From the NCBI RefSeq assembly GCF_900182835.1, contig NZ_FXUB01000001.1, positions 124,001-188,000 on the forward strand: 64,000 nucleotides of DNA, given 5' to 3'. The position numbers and the translations under genes were made by a program. The notes beneath the pieces were generated by a model. It had not been told where the DNA came from, did not search any database, and saw nothing but the letters and a program-made list of their open reading frames with translations. Positions within the stretch are counted from its first letter, which is position 1; each line of letters begins with the position of its first letter. Of the stretch, positions 16,505 to 24,912 are shown in pieces. This DNA comes from Desulfurobacterium pacificum. Its GTDB lineage: Bacteria > Aquificota > Aquificia > Desulfurobacteriales > Desulfurobacteriaceae.

Positions 16505-17613
16505 GGGTTGTTATTGCTGGTGGCGGAACGGGTGGTCACTTCTTTCCTGCAGTGGCGGTTGCTGAAAAGTTAAAGGAAAAGGGAGCAGAAGTTTTATATA
16601 TAGGTTCTGTGAACGGCGTTGAGTTTAGGAAAAGGGAGGTGGTGGAGGATTTTTCACCTGTGTTTTTGGACGTTGCGGGTATTAGAGGGAAGGGATTGAG
16701 GGCTTTGAAAAATGCTTTTAGTGTGATGAGAAGTGTGAGGAGGGTGGGGGGGATTTTTAATGGGTTTAAACCAGATAAAGTGTTAATCTTTGGTGGATAC
16801 GCTTCTTTACCGGTTGGATTAGCTGCAATACTTTGGAGAGTTCCTTTTTTCGTTCAGGAACAGAATTCTATTCCTGGAAAAACAAATTTGTACCTTTCAA
16901 AATTTTCTTGTAAGGTGTTTGTTGGTTTTAGGAAAGCTCTTGAGTATTTTAAAGAAAAGAGTGTATATACAGGAAATCCTGTAAGAAAGGAGGTCGTTGA
17001 ATTTTCAACTAAGAGAGCAGAGCTAAGGGATAAATTTTTGAGGAAGTTTTCGCTTTCTTCTGATAAGAAGACATTGTTAATTTTCGGAGGAAGTCAAGGA
17101 GCTTTATGGATTAATGAGAAGTTTTTGAAGGTTTCGCATCAGCTATCTCAATTTGCTGATAAGTTTCAGGTTATACACATTACAGGCGGAAAATTAGCTG
17201 ACAGGTTAAAAGAGAAATATGAAAGTTTAGGGATAAAATCGGTAGTTTTACCGTTTTACGAAAGAATCTGGGAACTATACGTAATAGCTGATTGTGCAGT
17301 TTCAAGGTCTGGAGCTATGTCAATAGCGGAACTTTCCTGTTTTGGTATTCCTACGCTATTTATTCCCTATCCTTACGCTGTTGATGACCACCAGTATTAC
17401 AACGCTTTAGAAATTTACAAAAGTGGAGGATGCTTTTTAGAAAGACAGGATTCTCTTACTGATGAACGTTTTGTGCAGCTTATTTGTGAATTACTTTTTG
17501 ATAGAATGACTTATCAAAAATTTTCGGAAAAAATGAAAAGATTTTCAAATCCTACAGCGGCAGACGAGATTACGGAGATGCTGTTAGATGAGCGAGTTAA
17601 AGAAACTTGTTGA
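16501..17613 (+). CDS. murG: UDP-GlcNAc:lipid-linked MurNAc-pentapeptide GlcNAc transferase MurG
   Basis: 370 residues. Signature loops: VIAGGGTGGHFFPAVAVAE at the N-terminus, LIFGGYASLPVGLAAIL and FGGSQGALWIN in the middle, and SRSGAMSIAELSCFGIP plus DDHQYYNA in the donor-binding half. It converts lipid I to lipid II on the inner membrane face. ATGA overlap with ftsW. Two G-rich motif copies lie in variable regions (16634-16654, 16735-16758); the latter encodes a VGGIF stretch that looks inserted. Confidence 0.97.
   Translation: MRVVIAGGGTGGHFFPAVAVAEKLKEKGAEVLYIGSVNGVEFRKREVVEDFSPVFLDVAGIRGKGLRALKNAFSVMRSVRRVGGIFNGFKPDKVLIFGGYASLPVGLAAILWRVPFFVQEQNSIPGKTNLYLSKFSCKVFVGFRKALEYFKEKSVYTGNPVRKEVVEFSTKRAELRDKFLRKFSLSSDKKTLLIFGGSQGALWINEKFLKVSHQLSQFADKFQVIHITGGKLADRLKEKYESLGIKSVVLPFYERIWELYVIADCAVSRSGAMSIAELSCFGIPTLFIPYPYAVDDHQYYNALEIYKSGGCFLERQDSLTDERFVQLICELLFDRMTYQKFSEKMKRFSNPTAADEITEMLLDERVKETC
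16634..16654 (+). repeat. G-rich/ATTTTT interspersed motif
   Basis: A run GGGAGGTGGTGGAGG followed by ATTTTT in murG, sense orientation, pointing toward 24 kb. Confidence 0.55.
16735..16758 (+). repeat. G-rich/ATTTTT interspersed motif
   Basis: Second copy in murG, ending GGGTGGGGGGGATTTTT, same orientation as the first, 80 bases on; it encodes a VGGIF stretch. Confidence 0.6.
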
Positions 17614-18094
17614 AGCTATTGTGTTTGTTTCTCCTGAACCTGTATCTCCTAAGCAGTTAGCTGAAAATTTAGGAATAGAATTGGAAGAGGTAGAAAAGAT
17701 TCTTGAGGGGTTAGAATCTGAGTATAGAGATAGGGGAATAATTCTAAAAAAAGTTGCAGGTGGTTACAGGTTCTTTACGTCTCCTACCTTGGCTCCTAAA
17801 ATTAAACCTTTTATTGAAGATAAACCTGTTAAACTTTCCAGGCCTTTACTTGAGGTGTTAGCTATTGTTGCGTATAACCAGCCGATAACCAAGAAAGAAA
17901 TTTGGCAGATTAGAGGGCATAATCCTGACGGAGCTATTAAATCTCTGCTTGAAAAGGGACTTATAGAAGTGGTTGGTAGAGCTAATACTCCTGGAAGACC
18001 TAAACTTTACGGAACTACAGATGCTTTTCTGTTTCATTTTGGATTGAATTCTTTGGAGGATTTACCTAAGATAAGATTAGAGGAGATTGAATGA
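17588..18094 (+). CDS. scpB: Segregation and condensation protein ScpB
   Basis: 168 residues with two winged-helix domains. The wording RPLLEVLAIVAYNQPITKKEIWQIRGHNPDGAIKSLLEKGLI is the ScpB core. ScpB joins ScpA and SMC in the bacterial condensin. It overlaps murG by 26 bases and is followed by a four-base overlap (ATGA) with the next gene, so it is embedded in the wall operon. ScpA is not in the window. Confidence 0.95.
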   Translation: MSELKKLVEAIVFVSPEPVSPKQLAENLGIELEEVEKILEGLESEYRDRGIILKKVAGGYRFFTSPTLAPKIKPFIEDKPVKLSRPLLEVLAIVAYNQPITKKEIWQIRGHNPDGAIKSLLEKGLIEVVGRANTPGRPKLYGTTDAFLFHFGLNSLEDLPKIRLEEIE

Positions 18095-18945
18095 GAAGAA
18101 TAGATGATGCATTGGATTTACTGTATGAAGACGAGGAATTAGCTCTATGTTGTGATGATGTATTGCCTAAAATAGAGGAATTTTTAATTAAACTTGATAA
18201 CATTCTACCAACGTGGGCTGATAATGATTTTTTTGTTGAAATAATTGATAAAATTAGGAAAGAGCTTTTAGGAAATCCTGATTACAGACAGAAATTACTG
18301 GAGGGAAAGATGGGAGTTGTTACTGTAACTTTTGAATTGGGTTCTTCAGGGCTGGAAATAGCCAAGAAGATTGCGGAGAGGCTTGGTTACAGATTTGTTT
18401 ATTCGGAAATTTTAAGTGATGTTGCTTCAAGGCTTGGAGTTCCTGAAAGGAAGATTGAAGATTTTGATGAGTTTAAATACGTGCCTTCAAAATTATCTTT
18501 CTTTGATTTTTTCCAGCTTGACAAGAGTTTTATAGATTTTGGAGCTATCTTTGGAGAGAAGACGAAAGAGATTACTTTTGAGCAGTTTAGGGAAGCTTTA
18601 GCTAAGTCTGTAACGGCATTTGCAGTATCCAATAACGTTGTTATAGTTGGGCATGCTGCTGCTTGTATTTTGAAAGAGTATCCTAACTCCTTGCATATTA
18701 AGGTAGAGGCTCCATTTGCTGATAGAGTAAAAGTTTACGCGGAAAAAGAGGGTATTCCTTATCCTGAAGCCGAAAAAAGACTTAAGAAGATTGATGAGAA
18801 AGAAAAAGAGTTTTACAAGGATATTTGTGGAGAGGATGTAACGGCGATTGATATGTTCCATCTTAAACTTAATACATCAAAACTACCTGTTGATACGTGT
18901 GTAGAAATTTCATTAAAAGCTTTTGACCTCGTTGTAGAAGAATGA
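18091..18945 (+). CDS. Cytidylate kinase-like family protein with N-terminal extension
   Basis: 284 residues. Residues 1-70 are an acidic helical extension of unknown role. From residue 71 the protein resembles the cytidylate-kinase-like family (distinct from Cmk): VVTVTFELGSSGLEIAKKIAERLGY is a modified P-loop, NNVVIVGHAAACIL corresponds to the family's GRG-containing strand, and EAPFADRVKVYAEKEGI holds the basic lid. The P-loop lacks the usual Lys after GSGG, so kinase activity is uncertain. It shares four bases with scpB and with pncA on either side. Confidence 0.75.
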   Translation: MRRIDDALDLLYEDEELALCCDDVLPKIEEFLIKLDNILPTWADNDFFVEIIDKIRKELLGNPDYRQKLLEGKMGVVTVTFELGSSGLEIAKKIAERLGYRFVYSEILSDVASRLGVPERKIEDFDEFKYVPSKLSFFDFFQLDKSFIDFGAIFGEKTKEITFEQFREALAKSVTAFAVSNNVVIVGHAAACILKEYPNSLHIKVEAPFADRVKVYAEKEGIPYPEAEKRLKKIDEKEKEFYKDICGEDVTAIDMFHLKLNTSKLPVDTCVEISLKAFDLVVEE

Positions 18946-19535
18946 AAGTAAAAATTTCTAAAAAAGATGCCTTAATAGTAGTTGATGTTCAAAACGATTT
19001 TCTGCCGGGAGGTGCTCTCCCGGTTCCTAATGGGAATGAGATAATTCCTGTTTTGAACAAGTACATAGATTTATTTACGCAGGTTGGTGCACCTATATTC
19101 GCTACCAGAGATTGGCATCCTGAAAACCACATATCTTTCAAAGGTAATGGTGGGATATGGCCACGTCACTGTGTTCAGTGGACAAAAGGAGCAGAAATAT
19201 CCTCTGAGTTGAGGTTGCCTCCTGATACTTTTATTATTAATAAGGGAGATAGACCGGAGCTTGAAGCTTATTCAGGTTTTCAAGGTACGCTTTTAGATAC
19301 TCTTCTAAAGGAAAGAGGTATAAAAAGAGTTTTTATTGGTGGTCTTGCTACAGATTATTGCGTTAAACATACCGTTTTAGGAGCTTTGAATTTAGGATAC
19401 ACAACTTTCTTCCTTTCTGATGCTTCTAAAGGGGTTAACTTGCATCCTGGTGATTCTGAAAAAGCGGTTTTTGAGATGTTATTAAATGGAGCTGTTTCTG
19501 TTACTCTAAGTGATTTAGAAGGTGCTGTCCGATAG
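18942..19535 (+). CDS. pncA: Nicotinamidase PncA (isochorismatase family)
   Basis: 197 residues. The catalytic triad is visible: Asp in VVDVQNDFLPGGAL, Lys in IINKGDRPE and Cys in GLATDYCVKHT. Metal ligands are in RDWHPENHISF. It hydrolyses nicotinamide to nicotinate in NAD recycling. Last gene of the plus-strand wall operon; its stop codon lies inside the terminator hairpin. Confidence 0.95.
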   Translation: MKVKISKKDALIVVDVQNDFLPGGALPVPNGNEIIPVLNKYIDLFTQVGAPIFATRDWHPENHISFKGNGGIWPRHCVQWTKGAEISSELRLPPDTFIINKGDRPELEAYSGFQGTLLDTLLKERGIKRVFIGGLATDYCVKHTVLGALNLGYTTFFLSDASKGVNLHPGDSEKAVFEMLLNGAVSVTLSDLEGAVR

Positions 19536-19545
19536 GACAGCACTT
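19522..19545 (+). terminator. Bidirectional terminator between pncA and ftsZ
   Basis: Perfect nine-base stem GTGCTGTCC (19522-19530), loop GATA, GGACAGCAC (19535-19543). It covers the pncA stop codon and abuts the ftsZ stop codon on the other strand, serving both convergent genes. The T-run is short on the plus side. Confidence 0.7.
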
Positions 19546-20632
19546 AATCTTCTTTTAATTCTTCTAAGATTTTTGAGATATCTATATCTATATCAAACTC
19601 TTCTGTACTTTTGCTCTTTTCTGTTTGTGAGGAGTATCCGTAAGATGTTGAAAAGCCTCTGAGAGGCTTTCCTTTTTCATCAAATCCTGTTGCTATAACT
19701 GTTACCTGAATTATTCCAGATAAGTTGTTATCTATACTTACACCGAAGAAGAAGTTCGTATCGTCTCTTTTAGCTCTTTCTTTGATTAAACCTGCAGCAG
19801 CGTAAGCTTCATCAAGAGTTAAGTCTGGTCCTCCTGTAATGTTTACAAGTATTCTACTTGCACCTTCAACCTGAACGTTTTCAAGGAGAGGGTTATCTAT
19901 TGCCTTTCTTGCTGCAGTTAACGCTCTGTCTTCACCGTCTGCTTCTCCAGTTCCCATTAAAGCATAACCACCACTTTGCATTACAGTTTTTAGGTCTGCA
20001 AAGTCAAGGTTAATGAGTCCGGGTTTTGTAATGACTTCGGTTATACCTTTGACTGCTTGGTACAGAACGTTGTCTGCTAACTGAAAAGCTTCTAATATGT
20101 TGGTTCCTTTTGCTGCTACTGTTATTAATTTTTGATTTGGGACAACCATCAAAGTATCAACGAACTCTTTCAACCTTTTAATACCGGCTTCTGCATATTC
20201 ATGCCTTTTCCTACCCTCAAAATCAAAAGGTCTTGTAACAACACCGACGGTAAGAATACCCATATCCTTAGCGATTTTAGCCACGATAGGAGCGGCACCT
20301 GTTCCCGTACCACCGCCCATACCGGCGGTAACGAACACCATATCGGAACCTTCAAGGACTTCTCTAATTTTAGGTTCATCTTCAAGTGCAGCCTGTTCGC
20401 CGATTTCCGGTTTACCACCTGCTCCTAAGCCTTTAGTTAATTTTTCACCTATTTGAACCTTTATAGGAACTTGAATTCTTGAGAGAACCTGAGCATCTGT
20501 ATTTACGGCGATGAATTCAACGCCTTCTATTCCTTTTTCAAGCATTCTCGCTACTGCGTTGTTTCCTCCACCGCCTACACCAATGACCTTTATTACTGGT
20601 CCTTGAAATGCCTCATCGGCAATATCAAACAT
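19544..20632 (-). CDS. ftsZ: Cell division protein FtsZ
   Basis: 362 residues. [13 protein letters not shown] is the tubulin/FtsZ nucleotide signature; [16 protein letters not shown] opens the GTPase domain and [11 protein letters not shown] is the T7 region with the catalytic Asp. The ATG follows AGGAGGGAAC. FtsZ polymerises at midcell. The C-terminal tail ends in acidic [16 protein letters not shown] and lacks the usual PxFLR-type peptide that contacts FtsA or ZipA. No ftsA or ftsQ adjoins it; it is a single-gene unit convergent with pncA. Confidence 0.98.
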   Translation of the reverse strand: MFDIADEAFQGPVIKVIGVGGGGNNAVARMLEKGIEGVEFIAVNTDAQVLSRIQVPIKVQIGEKLTKGLGAGGKPEIGEQAALEDEPKIREVLEGSDMVFVTAGMGGGTGTGAAPIVAKIAKDMGILTVGVVTRPFDFEGRKRHEYAEAGIKRLKEFVDTLMVVPNQKLITVAAKGTNILEAFQLADNVLYQAVKGITEVITKPGLINLDFADLKTVMQSGGYALMGTGEADGEDRALTAARKAIDNPLLENVQVEGASRILVNITGGPDLTLDEAYAAAGLIKERAKRDDTNFFFGVSIDNNLSGIIQVTVIATGFDEKGKPLRGFSTSYGYSSQTEKSKSTEEFDIDIDISKILEELKED

Positions 20633-20718
20633 GTTCCCTCCTCGTTTTGAAAATGCTGTCCTTTAAATTTATTCTCAATTGTTAGAATTAGTAGTAGTTT
20701 TTCTTGCTGGAGGTAGCT

Positions 20719-21729
20719 GTGATACCTGTTTTTGTTGATATCGGTAAAGGAACGCAGGATATTTTAATCCCTTTGGAAGATAAAAATCCTGAAAACTGGA
20801 TAAAAGCTATCCTTCCTTCACCTACTTCAAAGTATTCCGTTAAGTTGGAAAGATGGGAGAAAAGAAGTTTGAAAATAGATGGAAAAATTATGGGAGGAGG
20901 ACCGCTTAAAAAGACGTTGGTTTCTTTGTTAGAGAGAGGAGTGGAAGTTACTTTAACAAAGAGATTTGCCAAAACTATTAGAGATGACCTTGAAGAAGTA
21001 GAGAAGTACGGTTTCAAAGTTGTAGATAGCATAAAAGAACCGAACTTTTTCTTTCAGGACATTGATTATGACCTTTATAGTTCTATTTTGAAGCTCTCTG
21101 GTATAGAAGAGGAGTTTAACTTCCTAGGAGTTGCCTGTCAGGACCATGGATTTAAAAAAGGGCAGAGCGATAGGGTCACAAGGTTTCAGTTATTAAAAAA
21201 ATTTTTGGATAAGAGCAGAAATCCTTTTGACTTCTACATAACTGAAAAGACAAATATCTTCAGTCGCTTTGATTCTGTTCTTGAGCAGATGGAAGAGAGG
21301 AATTTAAAAGGATTTGTTGTAGATAGTAAGATAGCCTCTATTTGTGGAATATTAGTTTACGCGCAAGAAATTGGTACTGATGAGTTTGTTGGACTTGATA
21401 TAGGAAACGGTCATACGTTGGGAGTGAGTATTAAGAAAGGTTTGATAGCTGGAATATTTGAACATCATACAAGGTTACTGACTTGCGATAAGTTAAAGAA
21501 CTTGGTGGAAAAACTATGCAGAGCTGAGTTGACTTTTGAAGAAGTTTATAAAGATGGCGGGCATGGAGCTTTAGTTTTTGAAGCAGTTAATCCACAGAAG
21601 GTGTTAATAGCAGGACCGAACAGAGATTTGTTTAAAAAATATGGAGAATTTGCCTATCCGTTTGGTGATGTAATGATAACTGGTTGTGTAGGGCTTTATA
21701 AAATTTACCATAAAAATTTACAGAATTGA
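20719..21729 (+). CDS. DUF1786 family protein (actin/Hsp70-like fold, function unknown)
   Basis: 336 residues from the GTG at 20719, chosen because GGAGG sits five bases upstream and the family begins PVFVDIGKGTQDILI. VGLDIGNGHTLGVSI near residue 230 is a second phosphate-binding-like loop, and VLIAGPNRDLF a third, the pattern of ASKHA folds. The family is annotated in databases as pyruvate-formate-lyase-activating-like without proof. It is divergent from ftsZ and convergent with cfa. The function is not known to me. Confidence 0.75.
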   Translation: MIPVFVDIGKGTQDILIPLEDKNPENWIKAILPSPTSKYSVKLERWEKRSLKIDGKIMGGGPLKKTLVSLLERGVEVTLTKRFAKTIRDDLEEVEKYGFKVVDSIKEPNFFFQDIDYDLYSSILKLSGIEEEFNFLGVACQDHGFKKGQSDRVTRFQLLKKFLDKSRNPFDFYITEKTNIFSRFDSVLEQMEERNLKGFVVDSKIASICGILVYAQEIGTDEFVGLDIGNGHTLGVSIKKGLIAGIFEHHTRLLTCDKLKNLVEKLCRAELTFEEVYKDGGHGALVFEAVNPQKVLIAGPNRDLFKKYGEFAYPFGDVMITGCVGLYKIYHKNLQN

Positions 21730-21741
21730 AGCAAAACCACA

Positions 21742-23019
21742 CTAAAAACACATATAGAACCTCGTAAGAGGAAAACCACTATTGCCCTCTCTGTCCGTCT
21801 TAACCATTAAGGTTTGGTATAGTCCTGTTCTGTTAGTTAGAAACTGGTAAGAACTGGATGCCATGTACAAACGCCATATTCTGTATTTCTCTTCTCCAGC
21901 TACCCTTACTGCTTTATCGTAGTTGTTTTCTAATCTTTTTACCCAATGCATTAGCGTTAATGTGTAATGTTCCCTTAAGGATTCAACGTCTCTTATTTCA
22001 AATCCAGCTTTTTCAGCTTCTTCTACGGTAGTTGATATGGGAAGTAACTCTCCATCTGGGAATACGTATTTCCTTATGAATTGAGAAGGTGGTTTTCCGT
22101 ACTCTTTATAGTTACAACTTATGGCATGGTTAAGGAAAACACCTCCTTCTTTTAACAGGTTGTATATCTTTTTGAAGTATTTCAAAGCATTTACTTTTCC
22201 TACATGTTCAAACATTCCAACGCTTACAACTTTATCGTAGTAGTGAACATCATCTAATTCTCTATAATCTGCCAATAGCACTGTGCATTTATCTTCCAAC
22301 TTCTCTTCTTTTATTTTCTCTTTGACGAATTCATATTGATTTTTACTCAGAGTTATTCCAACTGCTTGTACTCCATAGTTCTTAGCTGCATGTAGTATTA
22401 AAGCACCCCAACCGCAACCTATATCCAAAAGTTTTTCTCCTTCCTTGAGTCTAAGTTTTTTGCATATGTACTCTAACTTCTGTTCCTGAGCTTTATCTAA
22501 GGAATCGCTGTAATTCTTAAAAAATGCGCAAGAATAAACCATTTTCCTATCCAGAAAGAGCTTGTAAAACTCGTTGGAAACATCGTAGTGATACTGGACA
22601 GCTTTTCTGTCTCTCTCTATACTGTGAACTTCTCCATCAAGCTCCACTCTGCACTTTTTGATTTCTTCTTCAGAAGGTAAGTCTTTAACCAACTTCCATA
22701 CTTTTAATTTCTTTCTTAGAGTGAAGGTTTCCAATATCCAGTCAACGATGGGAAAGAGAATAAAAATGTCTCCTTCTAAATCAATAAGACCGTAGATGTA
22801 ACTCTCTGCAAGTGATAAGTCGTTAAATTCTTTGAGGGCTTCTTTAAGGGACCAGGGAGTTTTAAGCTTTATCTTAAGTTTTTCCCCTTTACCCCAAACT
22901 TTTCTACCGTTCCAGAGGTAAACAGATATGTCGTTTTCTCCAGGAGCGTTTGAAAGCAGTTCCTTTACCACCAATTCGTTTCTTCTGACCCATTCAGATT
23001 CAGAACAAACGTTTTTCAT
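21742..23019 (-). CDS. cfa: Cyclopropane-fatty-acyl-phospholipid synthase family methyltransferase
   Basis: 425 residues. HYDVSNEFYKLFLDRKMVYSCAFF is the family opening; LLDIGCGWGALILHAA binds SAM; VSVGMFEHVG and HAISCNYKEYG follow. The N-terminal 120 residues form the lipid-binding region, and the C-terminus keeps LRRHY-like LREHYTLTLMHWVKRLENN. The enzyme would modify unsaturated acyl chains of membrane lipids by methylene transfer, changing membrane properties. It starts two bases after the xer stop with GAGGAGATTT upstream, so the two form an unusual recombinase-lipid operon. Confidence 0.9.
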   Translation of the reverse strand: MKNVCSESEWVRRNELVVKELLSNAPGENDISVYLWNGRKVWGKGEKLKIKLKTPWSLKEALKEFNDLSLAESYIYGLIDLEGDIFILFPIVDWILETFTLRKKLKVWKLVKDLPSEEEIKKCRVELDGEVHSIERDRKAVQYHYDVSNEFYKLFLDRKMVYSCAFFKNYSDSLDKAQEQKLEYICKKLRLKEGEKLLDIGCGWGALILHAAKNYGVQAVGITLSKNQYEFVKEKIKEEKLEDKCTVLLADYRELDDVHYYDKVVSVGMFEHVGKVNALKYFKKIYNLLKEGGVFLNHAISCNYKEYGKPPSQFIRKYVFPDGELLPISTTVEEAEKAGFEIRDVESLREHYTLTLMHWVKRLENNYDKAVRVAGEEKYRIWRLYMASSSYQFLTNRTGLYQTLMVKTDREGNSGFPLTRFYMCF

Positions 23020-23021
23020 GG

Positions 23022-23864
23022 CTAAATCTCCTCTATTGCGGTTTGTGACTTATCAAAAACCTCATCTATTACTTTAAACATTACATCATCTCTTACTTTA
23101 GCATATCTTGCAGAAGTATTCGGAGATGCATGTCCCAAGAAAGCTTGAATTACTCTTATGTCTACTCCTCTATCAACTAAAAGCGTAGCGAAGGTGTGGC
23201 GGAGTTTGTGAGGATGGAGGTAAATGCCTGTTTTCTCTTTTATTTTGTCAAAGACGTACTTAGCACCGTGGTATTTAAGGGGAAAGAGCCGCTCACCTTC
23301 TAAATTTTTAATGTAATCCATAAGTTCTTTGGCTAATTCGCTGGGTAGAGGAATAAACCTTTCTTTGTTACCTTTTCCCAATACTTTGAGGACTTTTCTT
23401 CCTTTTACAGTAATTATGTCATCTCTTTTAAGGTTTAAAGCTTCAGAGATACGCAGCCCGCAGTAAAGGATTGTTTTTATTAGAAGGTAATCTCTCTGAG
23501 AGCGTTGTTGGGCGGCGGTGAGGATTTTTTCTACTTCTTCCTCTGTGAGGGCTTCGGGGATTTTTTGCTTTACTTTTTTTATCCTTAAGGACGGCTTAAA
23601 TGGATTAGAGCTTATTACTTCCATATCTACAAGAAAGTTGAAAAAGGTGTTTAAAGCTGACATTCTCCTGTTTATTAAAGATGGACTGCAATCAAGGGAG
23701 GTTCTAAAAATCATAATATCAGCAGTTCTGATTTCAGACACATTTTTGTCACCGATAAGCTCTCTAAATTTGTTTAGGTCACTTTTGTATTCCTTTATCG
23801 TCCTATGAGCTAATTCCTTAGATTTAAATTTTAGGAATAATTCTATTGCTTGGGACAATTTCAT
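23022..23864 (-). CDS. xer: Tyrosine recombinase of the XerC/XerD/XerH type
   Basis: 280 residues from the ATG at 23864; a start 12 bases further up is possible, but TGGAGAG lies properly before the inner ATG. Residues 1-85 are the SAM-like core-binding domain. The catalytic set is intact: Arg in YCGLRISEAL, Lys in LGKGNKERF, HKLRH (His and Arg), His in FLGHASPNTS and the nucleophile Tyr in SARYAKV. Xer enzymes resolve chromosome dimers at dif. A perfect 28-base palindrome lies 167 bases upstream (24031-24058), in the composition-switch zone. A single-recombinase system (as XerS or XerH) would fit, but a second xer elsewhere cannot be excluded. Confidence 0.92.
   Translation of the reverse strand: MKLSQAIELFLKFKSKELAHRTIKEYKSDLNKFRELIGDKNVSEIRTADIMIFRTSLDCSPSLINRRMSALNTFFNFLVDMEVISSNPFKPSLRIKKVKQKIPEALTEEEVEKILTAAQQRSQRDYLLIKTILYCGLRISEALNLKRDDIITVKGRKVLKVLGKGNKERFIPLPSELAKELMDYIKNLEGERLFPLKYHGAKYVFDKIKEKTGIYLHPHKLRHTFATLLVDRGVDIRVIQAFLGHASPNTSARYAKVRDDVMFKVIDEVFDKSQTAIEEI
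23510..23566 (+). repeat. Two G-rich/ATTTTT motif copies inside xer
   Basis: GGCGGCGGTGAGGATTTTTT ends at 23530 and CTTCGGGGATTTTTT ends at 23566, both with the G-rich end first on the plus strand, 470-520 bases before the candidate dif and pointing to it. Confidence 0.55.
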
Positions 23865-24030
23865 CACACTCTCCATTAAATTTTATGGTAAATGAAACAA
23901 ACGTCAATATATTTCTTCTACCTTCAGTCTGATAGGTTGTTATACCTGAAACGCAAAATAAGGCGAATATATCAACGGTTAGCATTTTATCGCCCTTTTA
24001 CAGCAATTTTAGTTCTATTTTATCCAATTC

Positions 24031-24058
24031 CCCCTAACAAATGTCAATTTGTTAGGGG
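24031..24058. repeat. Perfect 28-base palindrome, candidate dif site
   Basis: CCCCTAACAAA (24031-24041), centre TGTCAA, TTTGTTAGGGG (24048-24058): two 11-base arms and a six-base centre, the geometry of a classical dif site. The innermost T/A pairs extend the symmetry to 12 bases with a four-base loop. The inner arm TTTGTTA resembles the TTATGTTA of known dif half-sites. Alternatives are an operator for the xer operon (a minus-strand TTGACA overlaps the right arm) or a terminator, although no plus-strand gene ends here and only a short T-run follows. Confidence 0.45.
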
Positions 24059-24129
24059 ATTTTAGCAGATTTCATAGAAATCTTTGATAGAATTTAGCAC
24101 GGATAAGAAAGTTTTAAGAGGGAGAAACG

Positions 24130-24912
24130 ATGGAAAACTATAACTTATCAACAGAGCTTAAACCCAACCAAGATGTAGTATTGTATGAGGGTCATAACCA
24201 TAAAGTTGTATACTTGGGAACAAGAGGAATTAATACTGGAGCGGAAGCTGTTGACGTTTTATCTTATTTGATAATAGATGAGGGAGAAGCTCTTTTAATT
24301 GACCCAGGAGGATATCACCTCTTTTCTTATTTAGTTTTCAAGATATCCAAATACGTTAATTTGGATTCTATAAAGTACATCTATTTCTGTCATCAAGACC
24401 CAGATGTATGCGGTTCACTTCCGATGTGGAAGGATGTATGTCCTCAAGCTAAAATAGTTATAGGTGAACTATGGGTAAGGTTTTTGCCTCACTTCGGGGT
24501 AGAAGATGTATCCAAAAGAGCAATGCCAATTCCTTTCAAAGGAGGCTACATTAATGTAGGAAAGACCCCTATTGAAGTAATTCCTGCGCACTATTTACAC
24601 TCTCCAAACCATTTTAGTCTCTATGACCCAGTTTCTAAGTTTCTCTTTTCGGGTGATTTAGGAATAGCTTTAGGGGAGTTTAATTATTTGATAGTTAAAG
24701 ACTGGGTGGAACACCTTGAGTATATATATACACCTCATAGAATTCTCATGGCAAACAACAGAGCAGCAAGAGCGTGGGTTAACAGAGTAAAGAATAAAGA
24801 TATAAAAGCTATACTACCCCAACATGGGGCTATAATGGTTGATAGAGATGTTAAAAACTATCTTAAATTCATGGAGAACTTAAAATGCGGAACGGACTTG
24901 ATAAAAGATTGA
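24130..24912 (+). CDS. Oxygen-binding di-iron protein (ODP), metallo-beta-lactamase fold
   Basis: 260 residues: the metallo-beta-lactamase half of a flavodiiron protein with no flavodoxin domain. The first metal motif is HQDPDV, where flavodiiron oxidases have HxExDH, so the last His is missing; the other ligands are present (HSPNH, FSGDLG, LPQHGA). This ligand change is what characterises the ODP group, in which the Treponema denticola protein binds oxygen stably and signals instead of reducing it. The next gene, overlapping by 28 bases, encodes a soluble chemoreceptor signalling fragment, the same partnership as in Treponema. Confidence 0.8.
   Translation: MENYNLSTELKPNQDVVLYEGHNHKVVYLGTRGINTGAEAVDVLSYLIIDEGEALLIDPGGYHLFSYLVFKISKYVNLDSIKYIYFCHQDPDVCGSLPMWKDVCPQAKIVIGELWVRFLPHFGVEDVSKRAMPIPFKGGYINVGKTPIEVIPAHYLHSPNHFSLYDPVSKFLFSGDLGIALGEFNYLIVKDWVEHLEYIYTPHRILMANNRAARAWVNRVKNKDIKAILPQHGAIMVDRDVKNYLKFMENLKCGTDLIKD

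Noticed and set aside
21761-21772. CCTC-GTAA-GAGG as terminator between DUF1786 and cfa
   Set aside because: Only a four-base stem within the cfa coding end and no T-run.
24031-24058. The palindrome as a plain terminator
   Set aside because: No plus-strand gene ends upstream of it and the minus-strand side lacks a T-run after the hairpin, so dif or operator is preferred, without full exclusion.
24055-24063. GGGGATTTT at the right arm of the palindrome as another motif copy
   Set aside because: It lacks the G-rich lead and is accounted for by the palindrome; it was not counted in the tally.
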